From Fictibacillus phosphorivorans (GTDB taxonomy: Bacteria > Bacillota > Bacilli > Bacillales > Fictibacillaceae): a stretch of 64,000 nucleotides of DNA. Positions 38,322 through 46,235 of this stretch are shown in pieces. The stretch lies in NCBI RefSeq assembly GCF_001619875.1, contig NZ_LRFC01000002.1, positions 33,807 to 97,806 of the forward strand, read 5' to 3'. Numbering within the stretch: position 1 is the first letter of the stretch; each line of letters opens with the position of its first letter. Both the position numbers and the translations under genes were made by a program. The notes beneath the pieces were generated by a model. The model was not told where the DNA came from. It worked only from the letters and a program-made list of their open reading frames with translations, and did not search any database.

Positions 38322-38894
38322 CTAAAATTTTTGTTTGATTTCTTGAAGCAATCCGTTATACGTTTCAAACGTGAGTGGGTAGATTTTTTGATTTTGTTTC
38401 ATTAGAAATCCAATTGTATTCTTAACTGCCATTAAACAGGCTTGATCCAGATCTTGCTGTGCCGTCTCTCTAACAGCATCAACTCCAGGAAATTGACGAT
38501 TCGGCTCAATGTAATCTGCTAGAAAGATCACTTTTTCGAGTATGGTCATATTTTCTTTACCCGTTGTATGATAATAAATTGCATTTAAAATTTCTGGATC
38601 TGCAATTCCTACTTCTTTTTTGACTAAAAATGCTCCAACAGGCGCATGCAATACTTCACTGCCATATAGAAGAAGATCTTGAGGAAGACCTTCATTTTGG
38701 ACAATCTGTCTCATTTCGTCTTTTGGACGGAATTTAGCGTAGTCGTGAAAGATTGCAGCCGTTTCAGCTTTTTTAGGATCTGCGCCAAATTTATTCGCTA
38801 AACGTATACTTGTTTCTACTACTCCTAAGGTATGAATAAAGCGGTGATCAGTAAGCTGCTTTTTAACGATTTCCAATGCTTCATTTTGTTCCAT
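38322..38894 (-). CDS. yqeK: YqeK, HD-domain Ap4A hydrolase family
   Basis: 190-aa HD-domain protein of the YqeK family, shown in related bacteria to hydrolyse diadenosine tetraphosphate symmetrically. The metal motifs are the early HTLGVVETS and HDYAKFRPKDEM (HD at about residue 49), with later HAPVGAFLV and DYIEPNR. It starts at MEQNEALEIVKKQL, with AAGGAG upstream and a 14-base overlap with the 3' end of nadD. A longer frame upstream is simply the nadD overlap region. Confidence 0.93.
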   Translation of the reverse strand: MEQNEALEIVKKQLTDHRFIHTLGVVETSIRLANKFGADPKKAETAAIFHDYAKFRPKDEMRQIVQNEGLPQDLLLYGSEVLHAPVGAFLVKKEVGIADPEILNAIYYHTTGKENMTILEKVIFLADYIEPNRQFPGVDAVRETAQQDLDQACLMAVKNTIGFLMKQNQKIYPLTFETYNGLLQEIKQKF

Positions 38895-39465
38895 AAAGGT
38901 GGTTCTCCTTAATATGTTTCCAGACCTCATCCGTAACATAATAACGGATGTTACCTCCAGCTCTCGATCTTGAACGGATGAAAGAAGATGATATATCAAT
39001 AGTAGGTATTTCAACATGTTTTACTGAATACCTCTCCCAATGTTGGTCAATGGGATATCCTTCACGTCCAACACCTGCAAATTGAACAAGATTTTTTAGC
39101 TCGTCAATTTCGTGCCAGCTGCTTAATGAATGAACCATATCTCCACCCATAATAAAAGTGAACTTTATTTGCGGATATTTTTGGGTGAGAAGACGTATTG
39201 TATCAATAGTATATGAAGGACCACTTCTCTCAAACTCAAGTAAAGAAAGGGAAAATTGATTATTGTTACCAATTGCTTTTTTCACCATCTCAATACGCTG
39301 TTCATCTGGCACTTCGGCATCTTTCTTTTTGTGAGGTGGCTGAGAGGAAGGCATCCACCACACTTCATCTAAATTCAACTGCACTAATGCTTCTTCGGCA
39401 ATCAACAAGTGTCCGATGTGCGGAGGATTGAACGTTCCACCAAAAAGCCCGATCTGTTTTTCCAT
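38881..39465 (-). CDS. nadD: Nicotinate-nucleotide adenylyltransferase
   Basis: NaMN adenylyltransferase of NAD synthesis (YqeJ), 194 aa. It has the nucleotidyltransferase motif GGTFNPPHIGH at the N-terminus, MPSSQPPHK, and the C-terminal IDISSSFIRSR (ISSTxIR type). It starts at MEKQIGLFGGTF; a GTG four codons upstream is part of the AAGGAGTGA ribosome binding site. It is flanked by yhbY and overlaps yqeK, the usual Firmicute arrangement. Confidence 0.96.
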   Translation of the reverse strand: MEKQIGLFGGTFNPPHIGHLLIAEEALVQLNLDEVWWMPSSQPPHKKKDAEVPDEQRIEMVKKAIGNNNQFSLSLLEFERSGPSYTIDTIRLLTQKYPQIKFTFIMGGDMVHSLSSWHEIDELKNLVQFAGVGREGYPIDQHWERYSVKHVEIPTIDISSSFIRSRSRAGGNIRYYVTDEVWKHIKENHLYGTK

Positions 39466-39480
39466 TCTTTCATTCACTCC

Positions 39481-39771
39481 TTATGGGAGTTCAATGCGTT
39501 TTTGATTTACGGATTCTTTGTACAGCACGATTGTACTTCCGATTACTTGTACCAATTGCGCCTTAGAGCCTTCAGATAATTCTGATGCAACTGTATCTTT
39601 ATCTTCATCACAGTTTTGCAGTACACTTACTTTTATTAATTCTCGTGCTTCTAAAGCTTCTTCAACTTGCTTGACTAAATTTGAATTAACCCCACCTTTA
39701 CCAACCTGAAAAATGGGTTGAATATGATGCGCCTTTGAACGCAAAAAGCGTTTTTGTTTACCTGTAAGCAT
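39481..39771 (-). CDS. yhbY: CRM-domain RNA-binding protein YhbY
   Basis: 96-aa CRM-domain protein (YqeI) associated with pre-50S ribosomes. The family N-terminus LTGKQKRFLRSKAHHIQPIFQVGKGG, with its GxxG loop, is clear. The ATG lies 2 bases after the aroE stop. Full length. Confidence 0.95.
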   Translation of the reverse strand: MLTGKQKRFLRSKAHHIQPIFQVGKGGVNSNLVKQVEEALEARELIKVSVLQNCDEDKDTVASELSEGSKAQLVQVIGSTIVLYKESVNQKRIELP

Positions 39772-39773
39772 AG

Positions 39774-40601
39774 TTACCTCCTAAGTTGTTCAATAACAAT
39801 TTGTTTCATTTTATTTGTATCAGGAAAGATACCTGTCCACTTTTCAAAAGCCATTGCACCTTGCATAACCAGCATTGAAACACCGTTATCTGTTATAGCG
39901 CCTCGCTCTTTCGCTTCTTTTAACCATTTCGTAACAAGAGGATTGTATACGATATCACATACGACTGTTTCTTCTTTCAGATGAGTCAGCTTTAACGGCA
40001 CCGAATTCACCTCAGGGTACATCCCTGCATTAGTCGTGTTAATTAGTACGTCAAACCGATTAAGATTTTCTTCTGCCCTTTGTAAGGTCAACCCTTCAAT
40101 TCGCTCATCTTGCAGATCATTTATTAAAGAATTAAGCCGGTCCACTGAACGATTAGCAATTGATAGTTGATTTGGGTTTTCATTTTTCAATGCGTAGCAA
40201 ATCGAACGAGCAGCACCACCTGCACCAATTATCAGTACGTTAAGATCAGAAAGAGGTCTACTGATTTTTTCCTTTAAACTTAGTAAAAAACCATTGCCGT
40301 CCGTATTATATCCTATTAATTTACCGCCTTGATTTACAACGGTATTAACAGCACCAATCTTGCGCGCTTCCTCTTCAATCTCATCCAAAAAAGGAAGAAT
40401 GGCTACTTTGTGAGGTATGGTTACATTACATCCTGCATAGTTGCTTTCTTTAAGGGTCTTAATAAAGACTTCTAAATCCTCTGACTTTACTCTTTGTTTT
40501 TCATATGTTCCAGAGATGCCCGTTTGCTTAAAAGCTTCATTATGCATAACCGGTGACAAAGAATGTTCTATTGGATCTCCGATTACTAATGCTTTTATCA
40601 T
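39774..40601 (-). CDS. aroE: Shikimate dehydrogenase
   Basis: NADP-dependent shikimate dehydrogenase, 275 aa, step four of the shikimate pathway. Substrate-site motifs EHSLSPVMHNEAF and NVTIPHK (catalytic Lys), the nucleotide loop IGAGGAARSI (about residue 128) and the C-terminal GVSMLVMQGAMAFEKWTG are present. It lies between yqeH and yhbY as in B. subtilis. Confidence 0.96.
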   Translation of the reverse strand: MIKALVIGDPIEHSLSPVMHNEAFKQTGISGTYEKQRVKSEDLEVFIKTLKESNYAGCNVTIPHKVAILPFLDEIEEEARKIGAVNTVVNQGGKLIGYNTDGNGFLLSLKEKISRPLSDLNVLIIGAGGAARSICYALKNENPNQLSIANRSVDRLNSLINDLQDERIEGLTLQRAEENLNRFDVLINTTNAGMYPEVNSVPLKLTHLKEETVVCDIVYNPLVTKWLKEAKERGAITDNGVSMLVMQGAMAFEKWTGIFPDTNKMKQIVIEQLRR

Positions 40602-40613
40602 GATGAGTCCTCC

Positions 40614-41711
40614 TTAAATTAAGGATTTCCGAACAGTGACCGCTACACCTTCAGGAGCATGGAAGACAACCTTTGCTCCGGCTTCTGGAAACGTAACCCA
40701 TCCGAGTCCTGAGATCACTACGTCTGTTTTACTTTCTTTAATCATGAATTCATATCGCTTAAGCTTAGGAAAGTTTGCAGCATCTTCTGGTGGTGCCAGC
40801 ATCTCTCCCAAGTGATTTTCATAAAGCTCGTCTGCTTTTTCCGTTTTTGTTCGATGGATGTTTAAATGGTTTGAGAAATGACAGACAAAGGATTGCTTTC
40901 CGCCTTTTATATAATCCATTCTCGCAAGACCGCCAAAGAACAACGTTTGCATTTCGTTTAGTTGAAACACCATCGGCTTTATCTCTTTTTTCGGCATGAT
41001 AATATTCAGTTCTTTTTTAGAAACATAATGTGCCATCTGATGGTGGTTAATGATTCCTGGCGTATCATACATGTGACTCCTACCATCAAGCGGAATATCA
41101 ATTAGATCAAGAGTTGTGCCCGGGAAATGAGAAGTTGTAATAAAATCTGAAGCATCTTCTCCATACTGCTTAATCAATCGGTTAATAAATGTAGATTTCC
41201 CTGTATTCGTACAACCTACAACATACACATCTTTTCCTTGACGATAATGGTCTATCGCTTCTGCTAGTTCTTCAATTCCATATCCTTTTTCTGCTGAAAT
41301 CAGCTGAACATCAATCGGTTTTAGTCCGAGTTCTTTCGCTTCTTTCTTCATCCAATGGATAACTTTGTTTGGATTTACTGACTTCGGAAGCAAATCCAGT
41401 TTGTTCCCTACGAGAAGTATAGGGTTTTTGCCTGCATACCGATGTAATCCCGGCAGCCAGCTTCCACTAAAATCAAAGATGTCTACAATCTTAACGACAA
41501 GCGCATCTTCATTACCAATACTAGAGACTATTTTGCGATAATCATCATCTGTTAAACTAACGTCATGGATCTCATTATAGTGTTTTAAACGAAAACAGCG
41601 CTGACAAATAGGCAGCTCCTTCGTTAGTGCTGAAAGAGGTGCGTATCCGAGCGCTTCTTTGTCCTCTGTTTGTATGGAGACTCCACAACCCACACATTTT
41701 ATTTGTTCCAA
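40614..41711 (-). CDS. yqeH: Circularly permuted ribosome-assembly GTPase YqeH
   Basis: GTPase required for 30S assembly, 365 aa. An N-terminal zinc finger (CVGCG...CQRC) precedes a permuted G domain in which the G4 motif NKLD and the SAEKG stretch come before G1 (GCTNTGKST, about residue 170) and G3 (DTPG). A C-terminal domain follows. I start at the TTG before EQIKCVGCGVSIQ, with GGGAGG 6 bases upstream, matching the family length of about 366; the frame is open 14 codons further into yqeG. Confidence 0.94.
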   Translation of the reverse strand: MEQIKCVGCGVSIQTEDKEALGYAPLSALTKELPICQRCFRLKHYNEIHDVSLTDDDYRKIVSSIGNEDALVVKIVDIFDFSGSWLPGLHRYAGKNPILLVGNKLDLLPKSVNPNKVIHWMKKEAKELGLKPIDVQLISAEKGYGIEELAEAIDHYRQGKDVYVVGCTNTGKSTFINRLIKQYGEDASDFITTSHFPGTTLDLIDIPLDGRSHMYDTPGIINHHQMAHYVSKKELNIIMPKKEIKPMVFQLNEMQTLFFGGLARMDYIKGGKQSFVCHFSNHLNIHRTKTEKADELYENHLGEMLAPPEDAANFPKLKRYEFMIKESKTDVVISGLGWVTFPEAGAKVVFHAPEGVAVTVRKSLI

Positions 41712-41713
41712 AC

Positions 41714-42238
41714 TTATTCCTCCCAATGCAACATGCCTTTTCTTTTCATCCAAGACAAGATGATGCGTTCGATCTTTCTGTTAAACCTTGTCCAAAAACC
41801 GTCACTGCTTGCTACAGGAACAACAAGAATAGTATGCAGTCCTAAACGGTTTCCACCTAAAACGTCAGTAAGAAGCTGATCACCGATTACAACAACTTCT
41901 TCGTTTTTTAGCTTCATATCTTTTAAAGCTCTCTTAAACGCTTTTGTCATTGGCTTTCTTGCACTATAGATAAACGGAATCCCTACAGGATCTGAGAAAC
42001 TTTTCACTCTATGTTGTGTGTTATTCGATACGATGGTAATTAAAATACCTTTTTCTTTAATAGAAGTAAACCACTCAATTAATTCGGGAGTTGCTTCAGG
42101 TCTATCCCATTCAACAAGCGTATTATCAAGATCTGTGATAATCCCTTTTACTCCTCGTTCAACTAACATTTCCGGTGTAATGTCCAATATATTTTGAACA
42201 TGCTGATCCGGCAAAAAATGTTTTAACATTTCAAGCAC
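41714..42238 (-). CDS. yqeG: YqeG family HAD-IIIA phosphatase
   Basis: 174-aa haloacid-dehalogenase superfamily phosphatase. The nucleophile motif is DLDNTLVEWD (about residue 37), motif II is SNNTQHRV, and the later KPMTKAFKRAL and GDQLLTDVLGGNRLG complete the site. The substrate is unproven. It is first of the operon running to yqeM and is divergent from sda. Confidence 0.92.
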   Translation of the reverse strand: MLEMLKHFLPDQHVQNILDITPEMLVERGVKGIITDLDNTLVEWDRPEATPELIEWFTSIKEKGILITIVSNNTQHRVKSFSDPVGIPFIYSARKPMTKAFKRALKDMKLKNEEVVVIGDQLLTDVLGGNRLGLHTILVVPVASSDGFWTRFNRKIERIILSWMKRKGMLHWEE

Positions 42239-42532
42239 CTCTTCACATTTCCTTATGAACGTTTCTATTTTACCAGTAATGAATGGAAGTACAAACGATT
42301 TTTCTGCAATTCACACCATTTTAAGATGATTCGTGATGTTATTGCTATAAGAATGAATGTATAAAATATATTACAATCACCCTTAAAAGTGGATGTATAT
42401 AGCATGATGAGTGTCTAAGAAGAGAAGCTTCTCGCTATGTCTGCGAAGGAATAACGCTGAAATACTTGCATCACTTTTAAAGTAAGCAAAAAAGCAAAAA
42501 AGTTTTCGACAAATTGTTCCCCTTCACAACAA
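42239..42532. other. Intergenic region between yqeG and the DnaA boxes
   Basis: A/T-rich; it should contain the yqeG promoter, but I could not define it. Around 42420-42440 a short AGAAGCTTCTCGC stretch resembles GCGAGAAGCTTCTC within repeat B at 21.04 kb, possibly a remnant of that family. No gene is seen. Confidence 0.4.
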
Positions 42533-42632
42533 TGTGGATAATCTTATACACATTATTCACCTTGATATAGGTTATTTTTCTTTAAGATGTTAACATTTTA
42601 CCCACAACTTATCCACCAAACACTGTGGATAA
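42533..42632 (+). promoter_or_regulatory. Cluster of DnaA boxes upstream of sda
   Basis: Two exact consensus boxes (TGTGGATAA at 42533 and 42624, the inverse of TTATCCACA) and three near matches (TTATACACA at 42544, TTACCCACA at 42598, TTATCCACC at 42609) fall within 100 bases. In B. subtilis the sda promoter is directly controlled by DnaA through such boxes. Confidence 0.88.
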
Positions 42633-42777
42633 ACGAACGGTTGTTCCTTTTTACAATACATGGTAAGCTTCAAATACACAAAGCGAGTACATAAAACATA
42701 AACTTACCATTTTATGATTTTTATACGAATTTAGAATAGCTGTTCCATTATTTTTTATAAAAAAACAGGAGGTGACC

Positions 42778-42945
42778 ATGCCGCTTCTTAAGGGCTATAT
42801 TATGGAAAAACTTTCGGACGACCTGTTGATTGAATCCTACTTAAAGGCAAGAGAACTGAAACTTAGCAAAGACTTTATTCTACTTATAAAAAAAGAGATC
42901 GATAGAAGATCACTTCATGCTAGATTACAGCAAGTGATCATGTAG
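42778..42945 (+). CDS. sda: Sda, sporulation histidine kinase inhibitor
   Basis: Small checkpoint protein (55 aa from this ATG) that binds KinA-type kinases and blocks sporulation when replication is perturbed. The core [21 protein letters not shown] and the following [16 protein letters not shown] form the helical hairpin of Sda. A very strong AGGAGGTGACC precedes the ATG used here; an internal ATG at codon 9 would give the 47-residue form. It is divergent from yqeG, as in B. subtilis, and followed by a terminator. Confidence 0.93.
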   Translation: MPLLKGYIMEKLSDDLLIESYLKARELKLSKDFILLIKKEIDRRSLHARLQQVIM

Positions 42946-42970
42946 AGCGTATGCGTACGCTCTATTTTTT
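42944..42970 (+). terminator. Terminator after sda
   Basis: AGAGCGTA-TGCG-TACGCTCT followed by A and T7. It overlaps the end of the convergent lipoprotein gene. Confidence 0.85.
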
Positions 42971-43372
42971 TGTGGCTAGCAACTTTTCTGCTTTTCTGTA
43001 ATCACCTGGGGTAAAGGTAATTTCCACAGGAACTCTCCATTTTTTTTCCCACAACCGCTTATATTTTTTACTCATTTCTGCTGCCTCTTTATGATGATAA
43101 GCTTTCACCTTTATCGCGACTACATACTTTTCTTCATCTTTTAGCACAATTGCATGCTTAATATGTTTGTCTTTTGTTATTTCCCTTTTCATTTCTTCAG
43201 CAAGGGACGAAGCGTTAAAAACGCCTGTGTCAGAAAAGCTTATGTGTTTTCTGTAATATTCTCTTGGCTGAAAACTAGGGCTTCCTTCTTCTTTTTTATA
43301 TACAGATCCATTTAAACATCCTGTTAATTGAAACAAAATCAAAAGTAACCCGTATATATGTAATAGTCTCAT
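42962..43372 (-). CDS. Lipoprotein, YhcN/YlaJ-like
   Basis: About 136-aa lipoprotein with a signal peptide and lipobox LTGC (Cys about residue 19). The rest is a soluble domain resembling the YhcN/YlaJ sporulation lipoproteins: KHAIVLKDEEKYVVAIKVKAY followed by a C-terminal KKWRVPVEITFTPGDYRKAEKLL. The function of that family (spore membrane or germination-related) is not defined. I start at the second ATG, better spaced from AGAGGTG. It is convergent with sda. The assignment is tentative. Confidence 0.6.
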   Translation of the reverse strand: MRLLHIYGLLLILFQLTGCLNGSVYKKEEGSPSFQPREYYRKHISFSDTGVFNASSLAEEMKREITKDKHIKHAIVLKDEEKYVVAIKVKAYHHKEAAEMSKKYKRLWEKKWRVPVEITFTPGDYRKAEKLLATKK

Positions 43373-43472
43373 TATCATTCACCTCTCAAATAGGTTAGGT
43401 ATTTTTTGGGAAGGATATTCAAGAGATATTAAAATCTAGTGTCAAAGAGAGTGTTTCTCCTTAGTAAAGTAT

Positions 43473-43502
43473 TTGCTAAAACGGAAAGGTTTTGCTTACA
43501 AT
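43473..43502 (+). promoter_or_regulatory. Candidate SigA promoter of the mrp operon
   Basis: TTGCTA (43473-43478), 18 bases, TACAAT (43497-43502), about 50 bases upstream of mrpA. Confidence 0.5.
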
Positions 43503-43554
43503 GTAATGGACTATCATGATTATTATTGGGTTTTAAGGAGGTTTGCCGGTATTC

Positions 43555-45897
43555 ATGTTACATTTTTACATATTTGCGCCTTTTTTTGCAGCACTGTTGA
43601 TCGGGTTATTTGCTAAAAAAGGAAGCCGGATACATACTGGCTGGTTTGTATTGCCTGTTCCAGCCGTACTGTTTATTCTATTTTGTTCGAAACTGCCTGT
43701 ATTGGCTGAGGGAAAAATTGTTCAGAGTGTCGCTAACTGGATTCCATCACTGGATATCCAATTGAGCTTTTACTTGGACGGGCTTAGCATGCTTTTTTCT
43801 TTATTAATAACGGGAATCGGTTCGCTCGTTGTTTTATACTCCATTTATTATTTATCGAAAAAAGAGCAGCTGGTCCATTTTTATGTGTATTTGCTCTTAT
43901 TTATGGGCTCAATGCTAGGTGTCGTGTTATCGGATAACGTATTTGTACTTTATACGTTTTGGGAATTCACGAGCATTTCATCGTTTTTATTGATCGGTTT
44001 CTGGTTTTATCGCGAACGATCAACATATGGTGCTCAAAAATCAATGCTCGTAACGGTCTTTGGAGGACTAGCGATGCTTGGGGCTCTGATTCTCCTTTCT
44101 ATTACAGCGGAGACAAACAGCATTCGAGAAATCATTGCAAATCGAACTGACATTATTGAAAGCGATTTGTTTATTCCCATCCTGATATTGCTGCTGATCG
44201 GAGCGTTTACTAAATCAGCACAGTTTCCGTTTCATAGCTGGCTTCCTGATGCAATGGAAGCACCAACACCTGTCAGTGCATATCTCCACTCGGCAACGAT
44301 GGTAAAAGCCGGAATCTACTTAGTGGCTAGATTCTCACTCATTTTTAGCGGTACTGATATATTTTTTATAATTGTTACCGGTGCAGGTCTAATCACACTC
44401 TGTATTGGGTCTTTTCTCGCGTCACGCCAAACCGATTTAAAAGGGATCCTTGCTTATTCTACGATCAGCCAGCTTGGTATGATCATGTCGATGCTAGGCT
44501 TTGGCACAGGAGTTGCGACTCTCGCTGCTATTTTCCATATCTTTAATCACGCCACTTTTAAAGGCAGTCTTTTTATGATTGCAGGTATTGTAGATCATGA
44601 GACAGGAACAAGAGATATTAGGAGACTTGGCGGACTATACACGTTTATGCCCATCTCTGCTACTCTTGCCTTTTTTGGGGCGTTTTCAATGGCAGGGATA
44701 CCACTTCCGATCTTCAACGGCTTTTTAAGTAAGGAAATGTTTTTCGATGCCTCGCTAAAGCTAGAACAAACGAGTGGATTTGCTGCAACGTTTGCCCAGT
44801 GGGTTCCATTTCTTGCAGTAGCCGGTAGTATTTTTACTTTTGTTTATTCCATGTATCTTGTTTTTGGTACTTTTACTGGAAAAGCAAAGCTTGATCAGTT
44901 AGAGAAAAAGCCTCATGAGGCACCAATCGGCATGCTTATATCACCAATTGTACTTATTGGATTAGTCGTATTGATCGGATTGTTGCCGAATTTAATCAAC
45001 GAGCCTATTCTTGCACCAGCGGTAGCTTCTGTAAGGGGGGATCTTGCTCTTATACACCTTAAATTTTGGCACGGATTGAATACACCGCTTTATATGTCAC
45101 TCATTGTTGTCATTCTTGGGATCTTGCTTTCTCTAACATTAAAAAAATGGCAGCCTGTCTATAACAGGGTACCTGGGAAATTTTCAACAGATCGTGTATA
45201 TCAAGGATTAGTAAACGGGTTATTGACGTTTTCAAAGATCTTAACAAAATCTTATATGACCGGATCTTTGCGTTTATACACATCTATCATTCTTGTTTTC
45301 TTGGTCATTTCAACATCGGCTTTTATCTACATGACAGACGGATTTAAAATTTCATTTGATAATTTAGCACCCGTTACATGGCCTGAGGTGTTAATAGGTT
45401 CTGTTATGGCTGTTGCTGCTATTGCAACCATTTGGATGAACCAGCGTATTGCCGCAATAATCGTAATCGGGGTCGTCGGGTATGGTCTTTCTTTGCTGTT
45501 TGTATTCTTCAGGGCACCTGACTTGGCATTAACACAGCTAATCGTTGAAACGATCACTGTAGCTTTATTCTTGCTATGCTTTGCTCATTTACCAAAGTTA
45601 AAAAAGTCGGATAAAAAGAGTTTTGAAAAACTGCTCGATTTTGTAATTGCAGCTTCGACAGGTGCTTTGCTAACCATCGTAGCGATCTCATCACACAGCT
45701 CACAATATTTTGACAGCATCGCAAAGTATTTTGTCGATAACTCTTATAAACTCGGCGGAGGAGATAATATCGTAAACGTAATCCTTGTTGATTTCCGAGG
45801 ATTAGATACTCTATTTGAAATAGCAGTACTTGGTCTCGCTGCTTTGGGCATTTTCGCCATGATAAAATACCGGGATAAAGGAGACATGAATCACTAA
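43555..45897 (+). CDS. mrpA: Na+/H+ antiporter subunit MrpA
   Basis: Largest Mrp antiporter subunit, about 780 aa and roughly 20 membrane segments. The N-terminal two thirds resemble NuoL (LYTFWEFTSISSFLLIGFW, KSAQFPFHSWLPDAMEAPTPVSAYLHSATMVKAG, with the conserved Lys and Glu); the C-terminal part is NuoJ-like and ends with NIVNVILVDFRGLDTLFE. The length is that of a standard, unfused MrpA. The start at MLHFYIFAPFF fits the family, but GGAGG is 13 bases away; a TTG four codons upstream is too close to it. mrpC follows directly; no mrpB is present. Confidence 0.95.
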   Translation: MLHFYIFAPFFAALLIGLFAKKGSRIHTGWFVLPVPAVLFILFCSKLPVLAEGKIVQSVANWIPSLDIQLSFYLDGLSMLFSLLITGIGSLVVLYSIYYLSKKEQLVHFYVYLLLFMGSMLGVVLSDNVFVLYTFWEFTSISSFLLIGFWFYRERSTYGAQKSMLVTVFGGLAMLGALILLSITAETNSIREIIANRTDIIESDLFIPILILLLIGAFTKSAQFPFHSWLPDAMEAPTPVSAYLHSATMVKAGIYLVARFSLIFSGTDIFFIIVTGAGLITLCIGSFLASRQTDLKGILAYSTISQLGMIMSMLGFGTGVATLAAIFHIFNHATFKGSLFMIAGIVDHETGTRDIRRLGGLYTFMPISATLAFFGAFSMAGIPLPIFNGFLSKEMFFDASLKLEQTSGFAATFAQWVPFLAVAGSIFTFVYSMYLVFGTFTGKAKLDQLEKKPHEAPIGMLISPIVLIGLVVLIGLLPNLINEPILAPAVASVRGDLALIHLKFWHGLNTPLYMSLIVVILGILLSLTLKKWQPVYNRVPGKFSTDRVYQGLVNGLLTFSKILTKSYMTGSLRLYTSIILVFLVISTSAFIYMTDGFKISFDNLAPVTWPEVLIGSVMAVAAIATIWMNQRIAAIIVIGVVGYGLSLLFVFFRAPDLALTQLIVETITVALFLLCFAHLPKLKKSDKKSFEKLLDFVIAASTGALLTIVAISSHSSQYFDSIAKYFVDNSYKLGGGDNIVNVILVDFRGLDTLFEIAVLGLAALGIFAMIKYRDKGDMNH

Positions 45898-46235
45898 TGG
45901 AAATACTTATGTCTATACTTGCCGGAACTTTATTTGCAGCCGGCGTTTATCTTATACTTCAAAAACAGCTTTTAAAAATTGTACTAGGCACAGCGCTACT
46001 ATCACATGGGGCACACCTGTTTATTTTAACAATGGGAAAATTGAACCGTGGTGCGCCTCCCATTTTAGAAAAGGGGATCAAAATCTATACTGATCCTCTT
46101 CCTCAAGCGCTAATACTGACATCTATTGTTATAAGTTTTGGGGTAACGAGCTTTCTTCTTGTTCTAGCTTACCGTACCTATCAAAGCAATAAGACGGATA
46201 TGATGGATCAGCTAAGGGGAACGGATGATGAGTAA
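45897..46235 (+). CDS. mrpC: Na+/H+ antiporter subunit MrpC
   Basis: 112-aa NuoK-like subunit with three membrane segments and the family block GTALLSHGAHLFILTMG and TDPLPQALILTSIVI. Its ATG shares one base with the mrpA stop (TAATG), so mrpA and mrpC are directly coupled with no room for mrpB. It overlaps mrpD by 11 bases. Confidence 0.95.
   Translation: MEILMSILAGTLFAAGVYLILQKQLLKIVLGTALLSHGAHLFILTMGKLNRGAPPILEKGIKIYTDPLPQALILTSIVISFGVTSFLLVLAYRTYQSNKTDMMDQLRGTDDE

Noticed and set aside
42533..42632. DnaA-box cluster as a replication origin
   Set aside because: There is no dnaA, dnaN or AT-rich unwinding arrangement nearby; the location directly before sda explains it as a promoter control region.
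43543..45897. MrpB fused to the C-terminus of MrpA
   Set aside because: MrpA ends with the normal NVILVDFRG...DTLFE terminus and is about 780 residues; fused A-B proteins are about 150 residues longer.
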